DNA from: Panopea generosa
Lineage: Eukaryota; Mollusca; Bivalvia; Adapedonta; Hiatellidae
Assembly: GCA_029582155.1 (NCBI GenBank)
Contig: CM055897.1
Coordinates: forward strand, 1,202,501 to 1,266,500
Reading direction: 5' to 3'
Length of the DNA: 64,000 bases
Shown here: piece after piece, positions 11,766 to 22,480 of the stretch
Position numbering within the stretch: the first letter of the stretch is position 1
Layout of the letters: the number at the start of each line of letters is the position of its first letter
The notes under the pieces: model-generated
Seen by the model: only the letters and a program-made list of their open reading frames with translations
Databases searched by the model: none
What the model was told of the DNA's origin: nothing
Translations under genes and position numbers: made by a program

Positions 11766-13045
11766 TGGCTTCAAAAAAAAACACCAAACCAAAACTACTA
11801 CTCGAACTGTACCTGCTCAGTCTTTACACAAGCGTGCTCGGCACGATTCTGTTGAGATTGAATCAGATGAGGATATATCAAATATTAACTGGCCACGATT
11901 TATTACAATTACATCTACAGATGGATCCAGACCTGTTACGAAACTTTCACCGTTTGCGATTCACAAGCAAATACTTGGTATTGCTGGTGAACCGCGAGAG
12001 GTAAAAAAAACTCAAATCTAATAAAATTCTGGTTGAATGTCAAAAAAAAGTCATTCTGACAATCTACTTTCTTTGAAAAAATTCGTAGATATTCCTCTAG
12101 AAGTCCGTCCCCATATAACACTCAACTTCTCCAAAGGAGTCATTCGTTCCAGGGAACTGGAACACTGTACTGTTGAGGAGATGAGTGTTAATTTGAAACC
12201 ACAGGGAGTTTCAGAGGTGAACAGGATTAATACCAAGAAGGATGGCAATATGAAACCGACCAATACCTTTATTCTTACTTTCAATAACCCAAATATATCA
12301 ACAAATGTCAAGATCGGTTATATATCTTTACCTGTTGACCTTTTTATTCCTAATCCTCTTCAGTGTTTTAACTGTCAACAGTTTGGACATTATCGAGAAA
12401 GATGTAGACGAGATGCTCTGTGTGCTCGATGTGGTGAACAAGGACACACGGACTTCTCGTCATGTACAAAACTCGCCTTTTGTATTAATTGCAAAGGGAA
12501 CCACGGGGCTTTCTCGAGAGATTGTCCGAAATGGAAACATGAACGCGAGATTCAAAAGGTTAAATTGAAAAACAAAATTTCGTTCCCGGAGGCCAGACGT
12601 CTTGTTGAACTCCAATCTCCATCTACTCCATCAGGGAAATCATATGCTGATGTGAGTAGACATGTTGAGAAAAAATCAACAAGATGTATGGAAACTCCAA
12701 AAATCGGTGAACTCGGGGAATGTCCCGAATTCACCTAAGATATCGAGCTCTGGTGGCACCAAGGACTCGTCTTCTGCGAGCTCTGGTGGTACCAAGAGCT
12801 CGTCTTCTGTGAGCTCTGGTGGTGCCAAGGACTCGACTTTGTCGAGCTCTGGTGACACCAAGAGTTCAAATTCTACACGTAGGGCTGGAAAAGTAAATCT
12901 GGTCACTGCTAAATTTTGTGCAGGGAGGCAACTAGAAGGGTCCGATGACCCTGTACAGTTGCATAATAAATTTTCATACCTGGATATGGAAACCGATGAT
13001 GTATCATCGGATTCATTCAAGGTTGCTAAATTGAAAGTCCCTTAA
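11766..13045 (+). pseudogene. LINE ORF1, zinc-knuckle nucleic-acid-binding protein, frameshifted
   Basis: Gag-like ORF1 that would coat the element RNA. Three frames follow one another: 11766-12004 (a segment with SVEIESDEDISNINWPRF and FAIHKQILGIAGEPREV), then 12020-12670 with three consecutive Cys/His knuckles (CFNCQQFGHYRERC, CARCGEQGHTDFSSC, CINCKGNHGAFSRDC), then about 12665-13045 with a Ser/Gly/Thr-rich tail of roughly 30-bp tandem repeats and LDMETDDVSS. Every frame change falls at or near an A run (about 11772, 12004, 12668), so slippage or assembly error could explain them. Confidence 0.8.
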
Positions 13046-13065
13046 GCACCTATACTTCCACCTAA

Positions 13066-13881
13066 ATGAACACTTCAAATAAAATAATACAATGGAATTG
13101 TCGCGGTTTAAAACCAAATTATGATGAGATTAGTCTACTTTTAAGTGAACATAACCCTATTGCATTTTGTCTTCAAGAAACGTTTTTGAAGTCAAATGAT
13201 AAAACAACTTTTAAACAGTATTCTTTATATAATACTTTATGTGATACAGGTGAAAAAGCAACTGGTGGCGTGTCTATTCTTGTTAATAGAAACGTCCCGC
13301 ACAGCTCTATTGCATTGGACACTAATCTGCAAGCAGTTGCAGTTAGTGTTACAATGCATAGAGTTATTCCAATTTGCTCCTTATATTTACCACCAAGTGC
13401 AACCCTTGATCCGAAGGATCTCGATAAACTCATTGCACAATTACCATCACCTTTTATGCTTTTGGGGGGTTTTAATGCCCACAATTACATATGGGGTTGT
13501 AAAGACATAAATGATAAAGGTAATAAAGTTGAATCTTTTTTAAATCAAAATAACCTATGTCTTTATAATGACAATAAATCTCATACATATTTACATCCTG
13601 CTTCAGGATCGAAAACTTCCATCGATTTATCAGTTTGTGAGCCATCACTTTTGTTAGACTTTTCATGGAGTGTTGGTAATGATCTCTGCGGGAGTGACCA
13701 TTATCCAATATTTCTTGAAAATATTGGACCTCCACTTCTTGATAGAAATCAACGATGGAAACTTCGCAAAGCAGATTGGCATATGTTCCAATCTCTTTGC
13801 GAAGAACAGTTTAAGCCTGATATATATTTAATTATACGGATGATCCTGCTGGTCAGTTTTCATCAATATTATACAGTATAG
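13066..13881 (+). pseudogene. LINE ORF2, EEP endonuclease domain
   Basis: ORF2 starts 20 bases after ORF1 ends. The first 250 or so residues form an apurinic-like endonuclease: IIQWNCRGLKPN, FCLQETFL, GGVSILV, LLGGFNAHN and GSDHYPIF. The GDFN motif reads GGFN because the codon at 13468-13470 is GGT, so the catalytic aspartate is lost by a single A-to-G change. The frame is broken near 13830; the downstream frame continues with KPWYDDDCKNAV before the RT region. Confidence 0.88.
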
Positions 13882-15724
13882 CAGAAAAATATATCCCAAA
13901 AACCTCGACAAATCCAAAACGTCCTCAAAAACCATGGTATGATGATGACTGCAAGAATGCAGTCAATTTAATTTACGACCTACACAACATAATTTAGACA
14001 ATTTTAAAGTGTTTCGTGCAAAAACAAGACGTACTCTAAAGGAGAGTAAGAGAAAGTCCTGGAGAGATTACGTCTCTAGGCTTAATTCTCGTACTAACCT
14101 TAATAAGGCGTGGGACATGGTCCGAAAAATCAACGGTAAGGGTACTCCAGGTTGCGTAAAAAATTTAAAATCTGAAAATCATACTGCCACATCTGCCAAA
14201 GACATCGTTAATACTTTGGCAGATACTTTTTCAAAAAATTCATCTACCACTAATTGCAATCCAAAATTTTTAAAACATAAACATCAGACTGAAAAACAGA
14301 AACTAAACTTTAAATCAAATAATTCAGAAAAATATAATAAGAAGTTCTCTTTGAGTGAATTGAAAAATTCCTTAAAGAAGGCACATGATACATCAGCTGG
14401 TCCTGACGATATCCATTATCATCTTTTAAAACATTTACCCGAATCGTCCTTATTATAAATATACTTGATATATTTAACTCTGTTTGGGTGACTGGAAACT
14501 TCCCCGAGTCTTGGAGGGAAACTATCGTTATTCCGGTACCGAAACCTGGGAAAGATAACACGGATCCAGTTAATTACCGTCCAATTGCTTTGACAAGTTG
14601 TGTTTGTAAAACCATGGAACGTATGATTAATGGTCGCCTCGTTTGGTTCTTGGAATCCAACAACTTAATTACTAAGTATCAAAGTGGATTCCGACGCCAA
14701 AGGGGCACTACAGACCATTTAATTAGATTTGAATCGTTTGTTGGGGAGGCTTTCATAAAGAAAGAACATTTAGTCGCTGTATTTTTTGACTTGGAGAAAG
14801 CCTACGACACCACGTGGAAGTATGGCATTACGAAAGATCTTCATAATATGGGCCTTCGTGGCCGTTTAGCTACATTTATTTTAAACTTTTTAGATGATAG
14901 ACAGTTTCAAGTCCGAATGGGAACAACCCTCTCCGATGTTCACAAACAGGAGATGGGCGTCCCACAAGGCAGTATTCTGTCTATCACACTTTTTAATATT
15001 AAAATTAATAATATTGTTAAGACTATAAATCCTGGTGTGGATTGCTCTTTATATGTTGACGATTTTGTAATTTGTTACCGTTCAAAAAATATGAAAACTA
15101 TTGAAAGGCAACTACGGCAATGCCTTAATAAACTTCAGACTTGGTCTGATGAAAACGGTTTAAAATTTTCTAATAAAGTCTAAAACAAATTGTATGCATT
15201 TTTGTCAACTACGTAAACATCACGATGATCCCAATCTAACGTTAGATGGGACACCTATACCTGTTGTTGAGAAAACAAAAATTTTAGGTCTTATTTTTGA
15301 CCGTAAACTTACTTTTATTCCTCATCTTAAATATCTTAAGACAAAGTGTAATAAAGCACTAAATTTATTAAAAGTTGTTGCCAATACTAATTGGGGTGCA
15401 GATCGTAAAGTTTTACTTAGACTTTACAGATCTGTAATCAGATCAAAATTGGACTACGGCTCTATTGTATATGGATCAGCTCGCAAGTCTTACTTAGCGA
15501 TGCTTGATCCTATAGACAACCAAGGACTACGACTCGCCCTTGGTGCCTTTCGAAAGTCCTCTGCCGACAGTCTTTATGTAGAGGCGAATGAATCATCATT
15601 GTATTTAAGACGTGAAAAACTGGCTCTTCAATATGCAATTAAACTTCATTCAAATCCATCTAATACTGCTTTTAATCTTACTTTTGACCCAAATTATGAA
15701 ACTCTCTTTGATAAAAAAACCTAA
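13882..15724 (+). pseudogene. LINE ORF2, reverse transcriptase domain
   Basis: Pieces at 14009-14455, 14456-15183 and 15184-15724 form a continuous RT with stops between them. Motifs in order: SAGPDDIHYHLLK, VIPVPKPGKDNTDPVNYRPI, YQSGFRRQRGTTDHL, AVFFDLEKAYDTTW, MGVPQGSILSITLFNI and LYVDDFVICY, with the catalytic YVDD at 15052-15063 intact. The thumb and connection follow (KTKILGLIFDRKLTFIPHL, LRLYRSVIRSKLDYGS). The stops at 14456 and 15181 would truncate the protein. Confidence 0.9.
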
Positions 15725-16640
15725 AGCTATTCGAACTTTTGGTCTCCGGATCAAACCAAAACTAACCGAAGCCAATATTGATCTTAATTTAATTGCTAAG
15801 TACAAAGTCTCAGAAATACCACCATGGACTTTGGAAAAACCAAAAATCATTTTTGAACTTTGTAAAGACAAACAATCTGAAACAGACTCCACTATCTTCC
15901 AAAGTAAATTTAATGAAATCAAATCGTCTTACAATCATTATTGTCACATATATACAGATGGTTCTAAAGATGGAGAAACCGTGGCTGCAGCTGCTGTTAC
16001 AGGACAGCACACCTCAAAGAGCCGATTACCAAACGGAGCCTCCATCTTTTCAGCTGAACTCAAAGCCATTGATTTGGCATTGGACTACATTAATGATTCT
16101 GAGGAAAAACAGTTTATTATATTTTCTGATTCACTTTCATCTCTTCAAGCCATAGATGGCATGAAAGATGATAATCCTCTTGTTCTTCAACTTTTAAATA
16201 AATACAATGTCCTATGTGAAGATAATACTATTGTTTTTTGCTGGCTTCCTAGCCATACAGGAATTCGAGGAAACGATAAAGCTGATAAGGCTGCAAAACC
16301 AGCCTTAAGCTTGAATATTATTACTTTTAAACTGACTTTTACAGATTTTAAATCTCATATTAATAAATATATTTTTAGTTCATGGCAGTCGTCTTGGGAT
16401 CTTGCTATAAATAACAAATTACATGTTATAAAACCAAAACTTGGCGAATGGCATCCTAGCAATAGATGTATTCGTCGAGAAGAAGTTGTATTAGCTCAGT
16501 GTAGAATTGGGCATACGCGCTGTACATCTTTTAAAACGTGAACCTGTTCCAGAGTGTGTGCCCTGTTTTGCACCGCTTACTGTGAAGCACATACTTGTCG
16601 ACTGTGTGGACTTTTCTCCAATGCGAGAAAAGTACTACAG
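15725..16640 (+). pseudogene. LINE ORF2, RNase H domain and C-terminal CCHC
   Basis: RNase H acidic residues are in the expected order: IYTDGSKDG, FSAELKAIDL, FSDSLSSLQA and GNDKADKAAK, with WLPSHTGIRGN before the last. The domain removes template RNA in the I group. The frame shifts near 16525. The next frame carries a CVPCFAPLTVKHILVDC stretch, the C-x2-C-x7-H-x4-C knuckle typical of the end of this ORF2 type. Confidence 0.88.
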
Positions 16641-16649
16641 AGTCAACAG

Positions 16650-16958
16650 TATGAATTAATTATTTGATAAAATTGATGTTTCACATATATTTGGTTTCCT
16701 TAAAGAGGTTAAGCTTTTTAATCATTTTTAGTACAGTTATTATATTATTGACCTTGTTCACTTATTTGTTGTTGTTGTTTTTTCATTTATTTATTTGTAA
16801 ATAGTTTTCATTTATTTATTTGTAAATAGTTTTAATAAATTTTTAACCATATTTATTTTATATATTTTTGTCATCATCACGTCCATTAATCTTTGCGCGC
16901 ACAAAATGACCTATTTATGTGTTGACGTGCCGTAAAACACCATTCATTCATTCATTCA
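16650..16958 (+). other. LINE 3' untranslated region with CATT tail
   Basis: T-rich 3' UTR with a short duplication (TTTTCATTTATTTATTTGTA twice, about 16778-16825), then a conserved-looking end (TTGACGTGCCGTAAAACACC) and five CATT repeats to 16960. Confidence 0.85.
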
Positions 16959-16970
16959 TTTTTGAAAACA
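16959..16970 (+). repeat. Target-site duplication, 3' side of LINE
   Basis: TTTTTGAAAACA, a perfect match to 11102-11113. Confidence 0.9.
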
Positions 16971-17732
16971 GCGTCATCAGATTATATGGGAGTTGCAATT
17001 AATGTACTAGGCGATGGCATCTTTGGGTTTCCAAAGCGGCAGTAGTTTGAACCCTTCTTTTTACAAGTTGCTATGTGGTGATGTTTTTGTGCTGTTGTCA
17101 CAAGATTATACAGTTCTGGGTTATCTTGTTTGGATGGTATTTTACATGTAATGTACTTGTCAATAAACTGTGTAACTGTTTCTACAGGGTCTGTTGGCTT
17201 GGGTGCATTTGCTATCCCAAGAACATAATGTACATGAGAAGAACCCCTTTGCTGGAATTGTACTCTATATGAATAGTGAACAATTTTTCCAAACACATGT
17301 GCTGGACTGAGTAGGATGTCATTTAATAAACACTGTACTATATGATCAAAATGTCTGGCTGTTGTCACTGGGTTTGATCGTAGCAAAGAACATTTTTTCC
17401 CAAGTAAGGTTTTCTATTTCTTCATCAGTCATATGTTTACCTTGCTGTCTTAAGATGGCAATTAGTGAGTCAGATCACTTCATATCTGCTGATGACAATG
17501 TGACAAAGAATATAAAAATGCCAAACTGGCGTATTGCTGCCATCAACTGGTACATAGCTTTCTACCAGTATGGTGGGGAACCACGAACTGTTTGTAGGAA
17601 ATGGTTTGCTTCGTTTTTGAATTTGAAAGAGTTCTTGGGAGACTTGTACAGAGTTCATTGACATCAACAGGTACTTTGATAACTTTTCCTAGAATACCTC
17701 GTTGCTTTCCCTTTGGTAATTGTTTTCATGAA
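16971..17732 (-). pseudogene. Helentron Rep (HUH) N-terminal half, frameshifted
   Basis: Rolling-circle initiator domain. The frame 16982-17386 carries TTARHFDHIVQCLLNDIL, then VQFQQRGSSHVHYVLGIANA, the His-hydrophobic-His (HUH) metal-binding motif, and a Cys/His-rich HHHIATCKKKGSNYCRFG segment. Upstream, in another frame, lie FFVTLSSADMK and LIAILRQQGKHMTDEEIENL; a TGA replaces the expected Trp after DMK. At the LINE border the frame runs through a TAA (after LIATPI) and then directly into the frame resumed at 11101, so the insertion split one domain. Confidence 0.88.
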
Positions 17733-17949
17733 CTGATTGATTGATTGAATATTTAGCGTCATTATTATACCATCGAGGGCTAACAGACGATCAGTTAACC
17801 TAACCACTGTTTCCTGGGATTAAACAGTACTCGAGCACACACCATCTCTACAAGTAAATGATAACTTTCCCACTTGAATCAGTGGTAAGAGAAGAATGAT
17901 AATGAGATAAACGAGACTCAATGTCGTATATCAATCATCACGGAGACTA
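17733..17949 (-). mobile_element. SINE family C inserted in Helentron
   Basis: 217-bp element flanked by the 10-bp duplication TTTTCATGAA (17723-17732 and 17950-17959). On the minus strand it ends in ATTCAATCAATCAATCAG, a short-repeat tail. A second copy at about 56560-56905 (+) shares the whole body (for example CTGATCGTCTGTTAGCCCTC and CAGGAAACAGTGGTTAG). Confidence 0.85.
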
Positions 17950-18300
17950 TTTTCATGAAAGGGTATCTCCTTGCCAACAGCCTACTTTCAAACTTTGTCA
18001 ATTCACTTAGAACTTCAGGTGAGTCTTGGATTAACATTTTGTTGATTTGAGCTTGAGGACGAGTTTTATTTTTGTTCACATCTTTTGCAGTTACAGCAAA
18101 TGTACTGACAGCCATCAGGTGAAATTTCACATGTACCGATAGACCTCGATAAGAGTGTTTCCTGCTTAAATTTTGTAACTCTTTTTCTAAACATTGTCCT
18201 GTGACAAACAGTACAAACATATTCAGGAGCATGCTCAATGTTATTTTTGAAATTGGTTGCAGCAACATCTATATCTGATGTATGTCTATGTGTATGTTTT
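17950..18300 (-). pseudogene. Helentron DUF6570-like segment
   Basis: Reads LLNMFVLFVTGQCLEKELQN and later LSELTKFESRLLARRYPFMK, a conserved block upstream of Rep in Helitron proteins. The frame is cut by the SINE right after RYPFMK; beyond the SINE the same block resumes as TKGKQRGILGKVIKVPVDVN. Confidence 0.7.
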
Positions 18301-18341
18301 CTTATCTTATCTTATCTTTGAACCTGTCACTATGTCTTTTT

Positions 18342-18600
18342 TCACATGATGATATTTTTTCTGTGTTTACTTTTACGAGTTTTATCATTCAACTTATCAC
18401 TCTGTCTTTGTTCTGGTGTCAATTTCTTTCTGTTGTCACTTTTACGAGTTTTTTCATTCAACCTATCACTTTGTCTTTGTTGTGATGTATTTTTGTTCGT
18501 GCGTTCATTCTTACTTATCCAATTATTTAACCTGTCATGTGACTTTTGTTCAGATGTTAATTTCTTTTTGTATTCATTTTTATCGCTTTCTGTCATTGCT
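18342..18600 (-). pseudogene. Helentron basic repetitive linker
   Basis: About 84 residues of near-tandem KKLTPEQRQSDKLNDKTRKS repeats, encoded by roughly 66-bp DNA repeats. A basic, disordered, probably DNA-binding linker between the peptidase region and the DUF6570-like segment. Confidence 0.6.
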
Positions 18601-18629
18601 TCTCTGAATTATTTCTTCAGATGTACGAT

Positions 18630-19502
18630 TTATTCGTTGCATTTTTTACGTTTCCTATCTTTATTTCTTTCCATTTGTCTTTGTTGGAATGATTTTAAAT
18701 GTCTTTTCTGCACCACAGTCATTGTTGAACTGTTTTGATAATCAGTGTTTTGAACGACAGTATCATTTTCAAAGTCCTGTTCATTTTGAAGCATATATTC
18801 ACTTTGTAGAACTGGTGTTTGGAGCACAGTATTTCGATTTCTCATTTCCTTTTGTATATTTAACTTCTCTTTAGTAATTCTTTGTTGTCTTTGTGAATAA
18901 CTATTAATCCAATTGTTTTGGACTATTGAAGATGTCAATGGAAATGCAGATAACAAGCCAGTATTAAAACAGGTTTTTAAATGCTGTCTCGCTTTTGTAA
19001 TATCATAGTTCATATCTACTGGATTTCCACCAAGGAAACACGTGAAAGCAAACGCAAGTGCCATCACACCACAAATGGGTTCTGTAAATTGCTGTGTGAC
19101 TTTGTCATATATAAGAGTATTTACTATTTCACGCGGGTACAAGTGTAACAATTGTAACTTTGCTGGCTCCATGTGAGATATGCTCTGGAGGGAATCATAT
19201 AGATATAATTGTCTCAGAACTGAATTGTAGTATGACGTCACCCAATGACCATTTAAAGGGTAAATGTGGATAGAGTTTTTATTTAATGGTAAAAAAGTAG
19301 AATTATTCATTTTTGCTGTGGTAGTAATAAACTAAAGTTCAGCAGGAGTGTAAAAGCCATAATACTCGTCTTGTCCACTTGATTTTATCAGCTGTAAACC
19401 AGCGACTATGATGAAGGTTATCTCAGTATCCTTATCTCCGGTCATCTGCGTCAACTGTTGTGGATGGTATGCCAGCGATGTTGCTCCTGAGTCTGTATTC
19501 TG
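18630..19502 (-). pseudogene. Helentron C48 (Ulp1)-like cysteine peptidase region
   Basis: N-terminal region of the element protein. From 19310 it reads IHIYPLNGHWVTSYYNSVLR, then LYLYDSLQS and EPICGVMALAFAFTCFLGG: His (HW), Asp (YDS) and Cys (CG) in the order and context of a C48 peptidase. The tail is basic (KRHLKSFQQRQMERNKDRKR). An upstream segment in the same frame (19311-19502, with LAYHPQQLTQMTGDKDTEIT) follows a splice-acceptor-like TTAATTTCAG and is separated from it by an in-frame TAG at 19332-19334. The peptidase could process the polyprotein or act on ubiquitin-like conjugates; this is inferred from the family. Confidence 0.65.
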
Positions 19503-20530
19503 AAATTAATAAGTATCCTGAATATAAGATATAAAATAATCAGGGAATACCACACCAAGCGTACAGATAACTACTTTTATATCTATTATACAACATTTTG
19601 TTTATAAAATTATTTTCATTTCAAGCTCAAATAAAAACTATTAAAATTAAATGATGAACAGTAAAATATTTCTTTACAAACATGACGTAAATAGAAACTG
19701 AGGTGCAAAAGAGTTGAGCATATTTCTAACCCAATTTTTAGAATGCTGCTTTACCTTTTCGTGGTCTTTACTCACTGTCCGTCACTTCTGCTCTCGCTCT
19801 TTTTTCTTTTCGGCGCCTATTCATAATGCTTCAAAGCAATTGTATTCAAAATTATAACAAAATTACAAGAAATTCATAATAATAACAAATGATATGTTTT
19901 GTCTTATTATGCTGTTTCAACATTGTACAATCAAAACATCAGGGGTGTGTTTCACTAATGTTCATAAGTTTACAAAGTTCTTAACATTAAGTTTGAAGTT
20001 AGGATAAAACATAATGAAATTCCTTTAGTGTTTCACTAACAACAACAAAGGAACTTTAGAAAGTCATGTAAATAAGTTTTTTTTAAAAACTCACAATAAC
20101 TTTTTGCTAATGATACATCTACAGGTGTTTACATTTATTCATACGAAAATCTTAGATTAAGAAATGTTAGTGAAACGGGCCCATAAAGATTTGAAATAAA
20201 TATTTTACCTAAAAGTGTTTGTTTTGATGAACGGTTTGTTGTGCATGTGAAACATATATACCAAATTATGAATAGGCTTAGTCTGGGTCATATAATTAGG
20301 ATAAATTTATCAATCATTGGTTTTGGAAGTACATGTAAAACTATCCATCAAATGAATTATGTATATGAGTATAAGTATATAAGTATTGTAAAATATGTTA
20401 TGTACTGATTTTCCTGTTAGCAGACATAACAATAAATTTAGATGAGGAAGTACCAAAGAGATTCAATAAATAAGATAATAAAAATATGTGAACTTACCAG
20501 TGTGTCACAATATTGTACTTCAAGAATGAT
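19503..20530. other. Spacer, no gene seen
   Basis: May include the Helentron 5' region, but no terminal motif could be identified. The segment around 19940-20180 (GGGTGTGTTTCACTAATGTT to TTAGTGAAACGGGCCC) has inverted ends, GTGTTTCACTAA versus TTAGTGAAAC, and could be a small MITE-like unit. Confidence 0.4.
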
Positions 20531-20757
20531 TATTTTTTTAAATTGAGTTTAACACATTTCAGGTTATATATGGCATATCCAATTTTATTGGTGGAGGAAG
20601 ACCTCAGACTGAGTAGAACCACCGTCCTTCAGCAAGTAACTGGAAACTTTCTCACATAAAGTTTTTGGTGCGAGCGGGACTCAAACCTATGACCTTAGCG
20701 GTGAGAGGTAAGTGATCTTGAGACGGCTCCTTAGACCACTCGGCCTCGGAGGACCCT
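20531..20757 (-). mobile_element. SINE family B, minus copy
   Basis: Read on the minus strand, the head GGCCGAGTGGTCTAAGGAGC resembles tRNA-Leu/Ser, with a B-box-like AGGTTTGAGTCCCGC, then a body ending GCCATATATAACCTGAAATG. The same family is present at 60781-61015. Confidence 0.85.
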
Positions 20758-20811
20758 CTTTCAAGAATAAATTTATCTTAAGGTGAAAGACAGAATTAGT
20801 CTTTGATGTAA

Positions 20812-22480
20812 AAAAACAAGAGGGCCAGAGTGTCCCTAAATCGCTCACCTGTTGCAGAGGAGAGAATGATTGTGAAAAATGGCAAGCGAGCAATACCTCA
20901 GCCATTTAAATTTGGTCAGTTGAGATAGTATAGATATATAATTTCAGTCCAAGCATTGTGAAGATATATATATATTGCTGTAGTGTACACAAATTCATAT
21001 AATGCAATCTTTGTTATTTCAAGGGCCATAACTCTATATATTAATGATCTTATTTGGCCAGTTCAAGAACTTGTCCCAAGATATTATGGTCGTTTAACTA
21101 CTATGTAAGTTTGGTGGACATCAAGTGAAAAATGCTGGTGCTAGAGTGCACTTCGGTCAAATAGTGCAGTTTTTTTACTATTTAAGGACCGTTACTTTGA
21201 CATTTATAATCAGATTTGACCAGTCCAAGAACTTGTCCGAGATATTATGGTTATATAACTACTGTGAAAGTTTGGTGAGGATCAAACATAAAATGCAGGT
21301 GCTAGAGTGCACACAAGGTAAAATAGTGCATTTTTTACTGTTTCAATGTCCATAACTTGTGACATCAATAATACTATTTGACCAAGTCAACAACTTGTCA
21401 AAGATATTATGGTTATATAACTACTATATTATACTGAAAACCAAACGTTCAGTCAATAAAATACACAGGAAATCCTATTGGGTACATTTAAAGCCGGATA
21501 AATGCCTGGATAATTCAATACTATTTTAAAGACCCAGTCTTAAATTGAATTTGGGTTTGTAACAAACGTAATCGGTGATTAAACAAAATATAACAAGCTT
21601 GCATAACATTTTTAACATTTTTTCTTATACATCTCTTCGTAAAAAGTGACATATGTTATTAATGCAGCTTTTAAAGAAAAAACGCTTAAAAGTTCTTTAC
21701 TGGCTAAAAAGTAGTCATTGATTTGCAACTTTTTATATTGTTTGGGTAGAAAATTCATGACATCAACATTTTCATTTTGCAAAACAAATGCATCTTCATT
21801 AAAGCCAATAAAATGCTTCAAAATTTGGTACCAAACACAAAATATTTTATTTTTTCCAACATGGCATTTTTTTTGGAGAAAATACAGTGCACACGGAGTA
21901 TAGTTATATAACTGCTGTACAATTTTGGTTAAGTTTTAATGAAAATGGGGATGTCGTCACATGTACATGAAAATTTCAACATTTTCTCTATAATAATAAC
22001 TCTTTGCAAAACAGTGAACCATGTGGTGACCCCAAATTTGACCTCAGGGACCCAACTTCAACAAATCTTTCAGGGGACATCCATGCAATACTACATGTAA
22101 AACGAGATGTTGGTTATATAATTTCTATAAAAGTTTGGTTAAGATTCAATTAAAAATGGTGGTGATATTGCCAGGCCCGCAGAGCTACAAATTGGTAAAA
22201 AATTTCTAGTTTACAGCGGTTTTGCATGATATAGGTTTATTATAGTATACCACTAGGTAATGTATAGTAGACATTAGTAATTTTTAACTTAATAAATTGC
22301 AAATAAATATAATTTCCACAAGCAATACAGAAGTCCCCTACCGGTTTATACTTTCCGAGTTATTGCAAATTGCTGTTGTATCTATAATTGTGTTGTCATG
22401 GCAACAACAACTTGTCTAACTAAAAATATTCACAACCCAGTTTGATTACTTTTTTAGTAATTAGTAATATTTCCGGACGG
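20812..22480 (+). repeat. Bivalve-type interspersed repeat with about 162-bp monomers
   Basis: Starts with AACAAGAGGGCCAGAGTGTC and a TCGCTCACCTG stretch. Three clear monomers follow, anchored on ACTTGTC..AGATATTATGGT near 21069, 21231 and 21392, each with GTTTGGT and GGTGCTAGAGTGCAC blocks. Diverged material continues to about 22480. Chance reading frames here are not genes. Confidence 0.75.

Larger units (their letters stand above)
11114..16958 (+). mobile_element. I-group LINE (Nimb-like), near full length, 5,845 bp
   Basis: Non-LTR retrotransposon with a zinc-knuckle ORF1 and an ORF2 in the order EEP endonuclease, reverse transcriptase, RNase H, C-terminal CCHC. RNase H after RT places it in the I group; Nimb-like is my best guess. 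It is bounded by a perfect 12-bp target-site duplication and ends in a CATT-repeat tail without poly-A. It starts C-rich at 11114, so the copy is probably full length at 5'. Several indels, many in A runs, and a substituted endonuclease residue make it inactive. It is inserted opposite to the Helentron's transcription. Confidence 0.92.
6826..19502 (-). mobile_element. Degenerate Helentron (Helitron-2 type) with nested insertions
   Basis: On the minus strand, 5' to 3', lie a C48-like peptidase region, a basic repetitive linker, a DUF6570-like segment, an HUH Rep domain, a Pif1-type helicase and an EEP endonuclease. Rep-helicase followed by an endonuclease is the diagnostic order of Helentrons, rolling-circle transposons. 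The coding sequence has several frameshifts and stops and altered helicase motifs, so the copy is dead. It is split by a LINE (11114-16958) and a SINE-like element (17733-17949). The true termini were not found; the limits given are the outermost parts I can tie to it. Confidence 0.85.

Noticed and set aside
20687-20905. A 72-codon gene on the minus strand
   Set aside because: Overlaps SINE family B and the start of an interspersed repeat.
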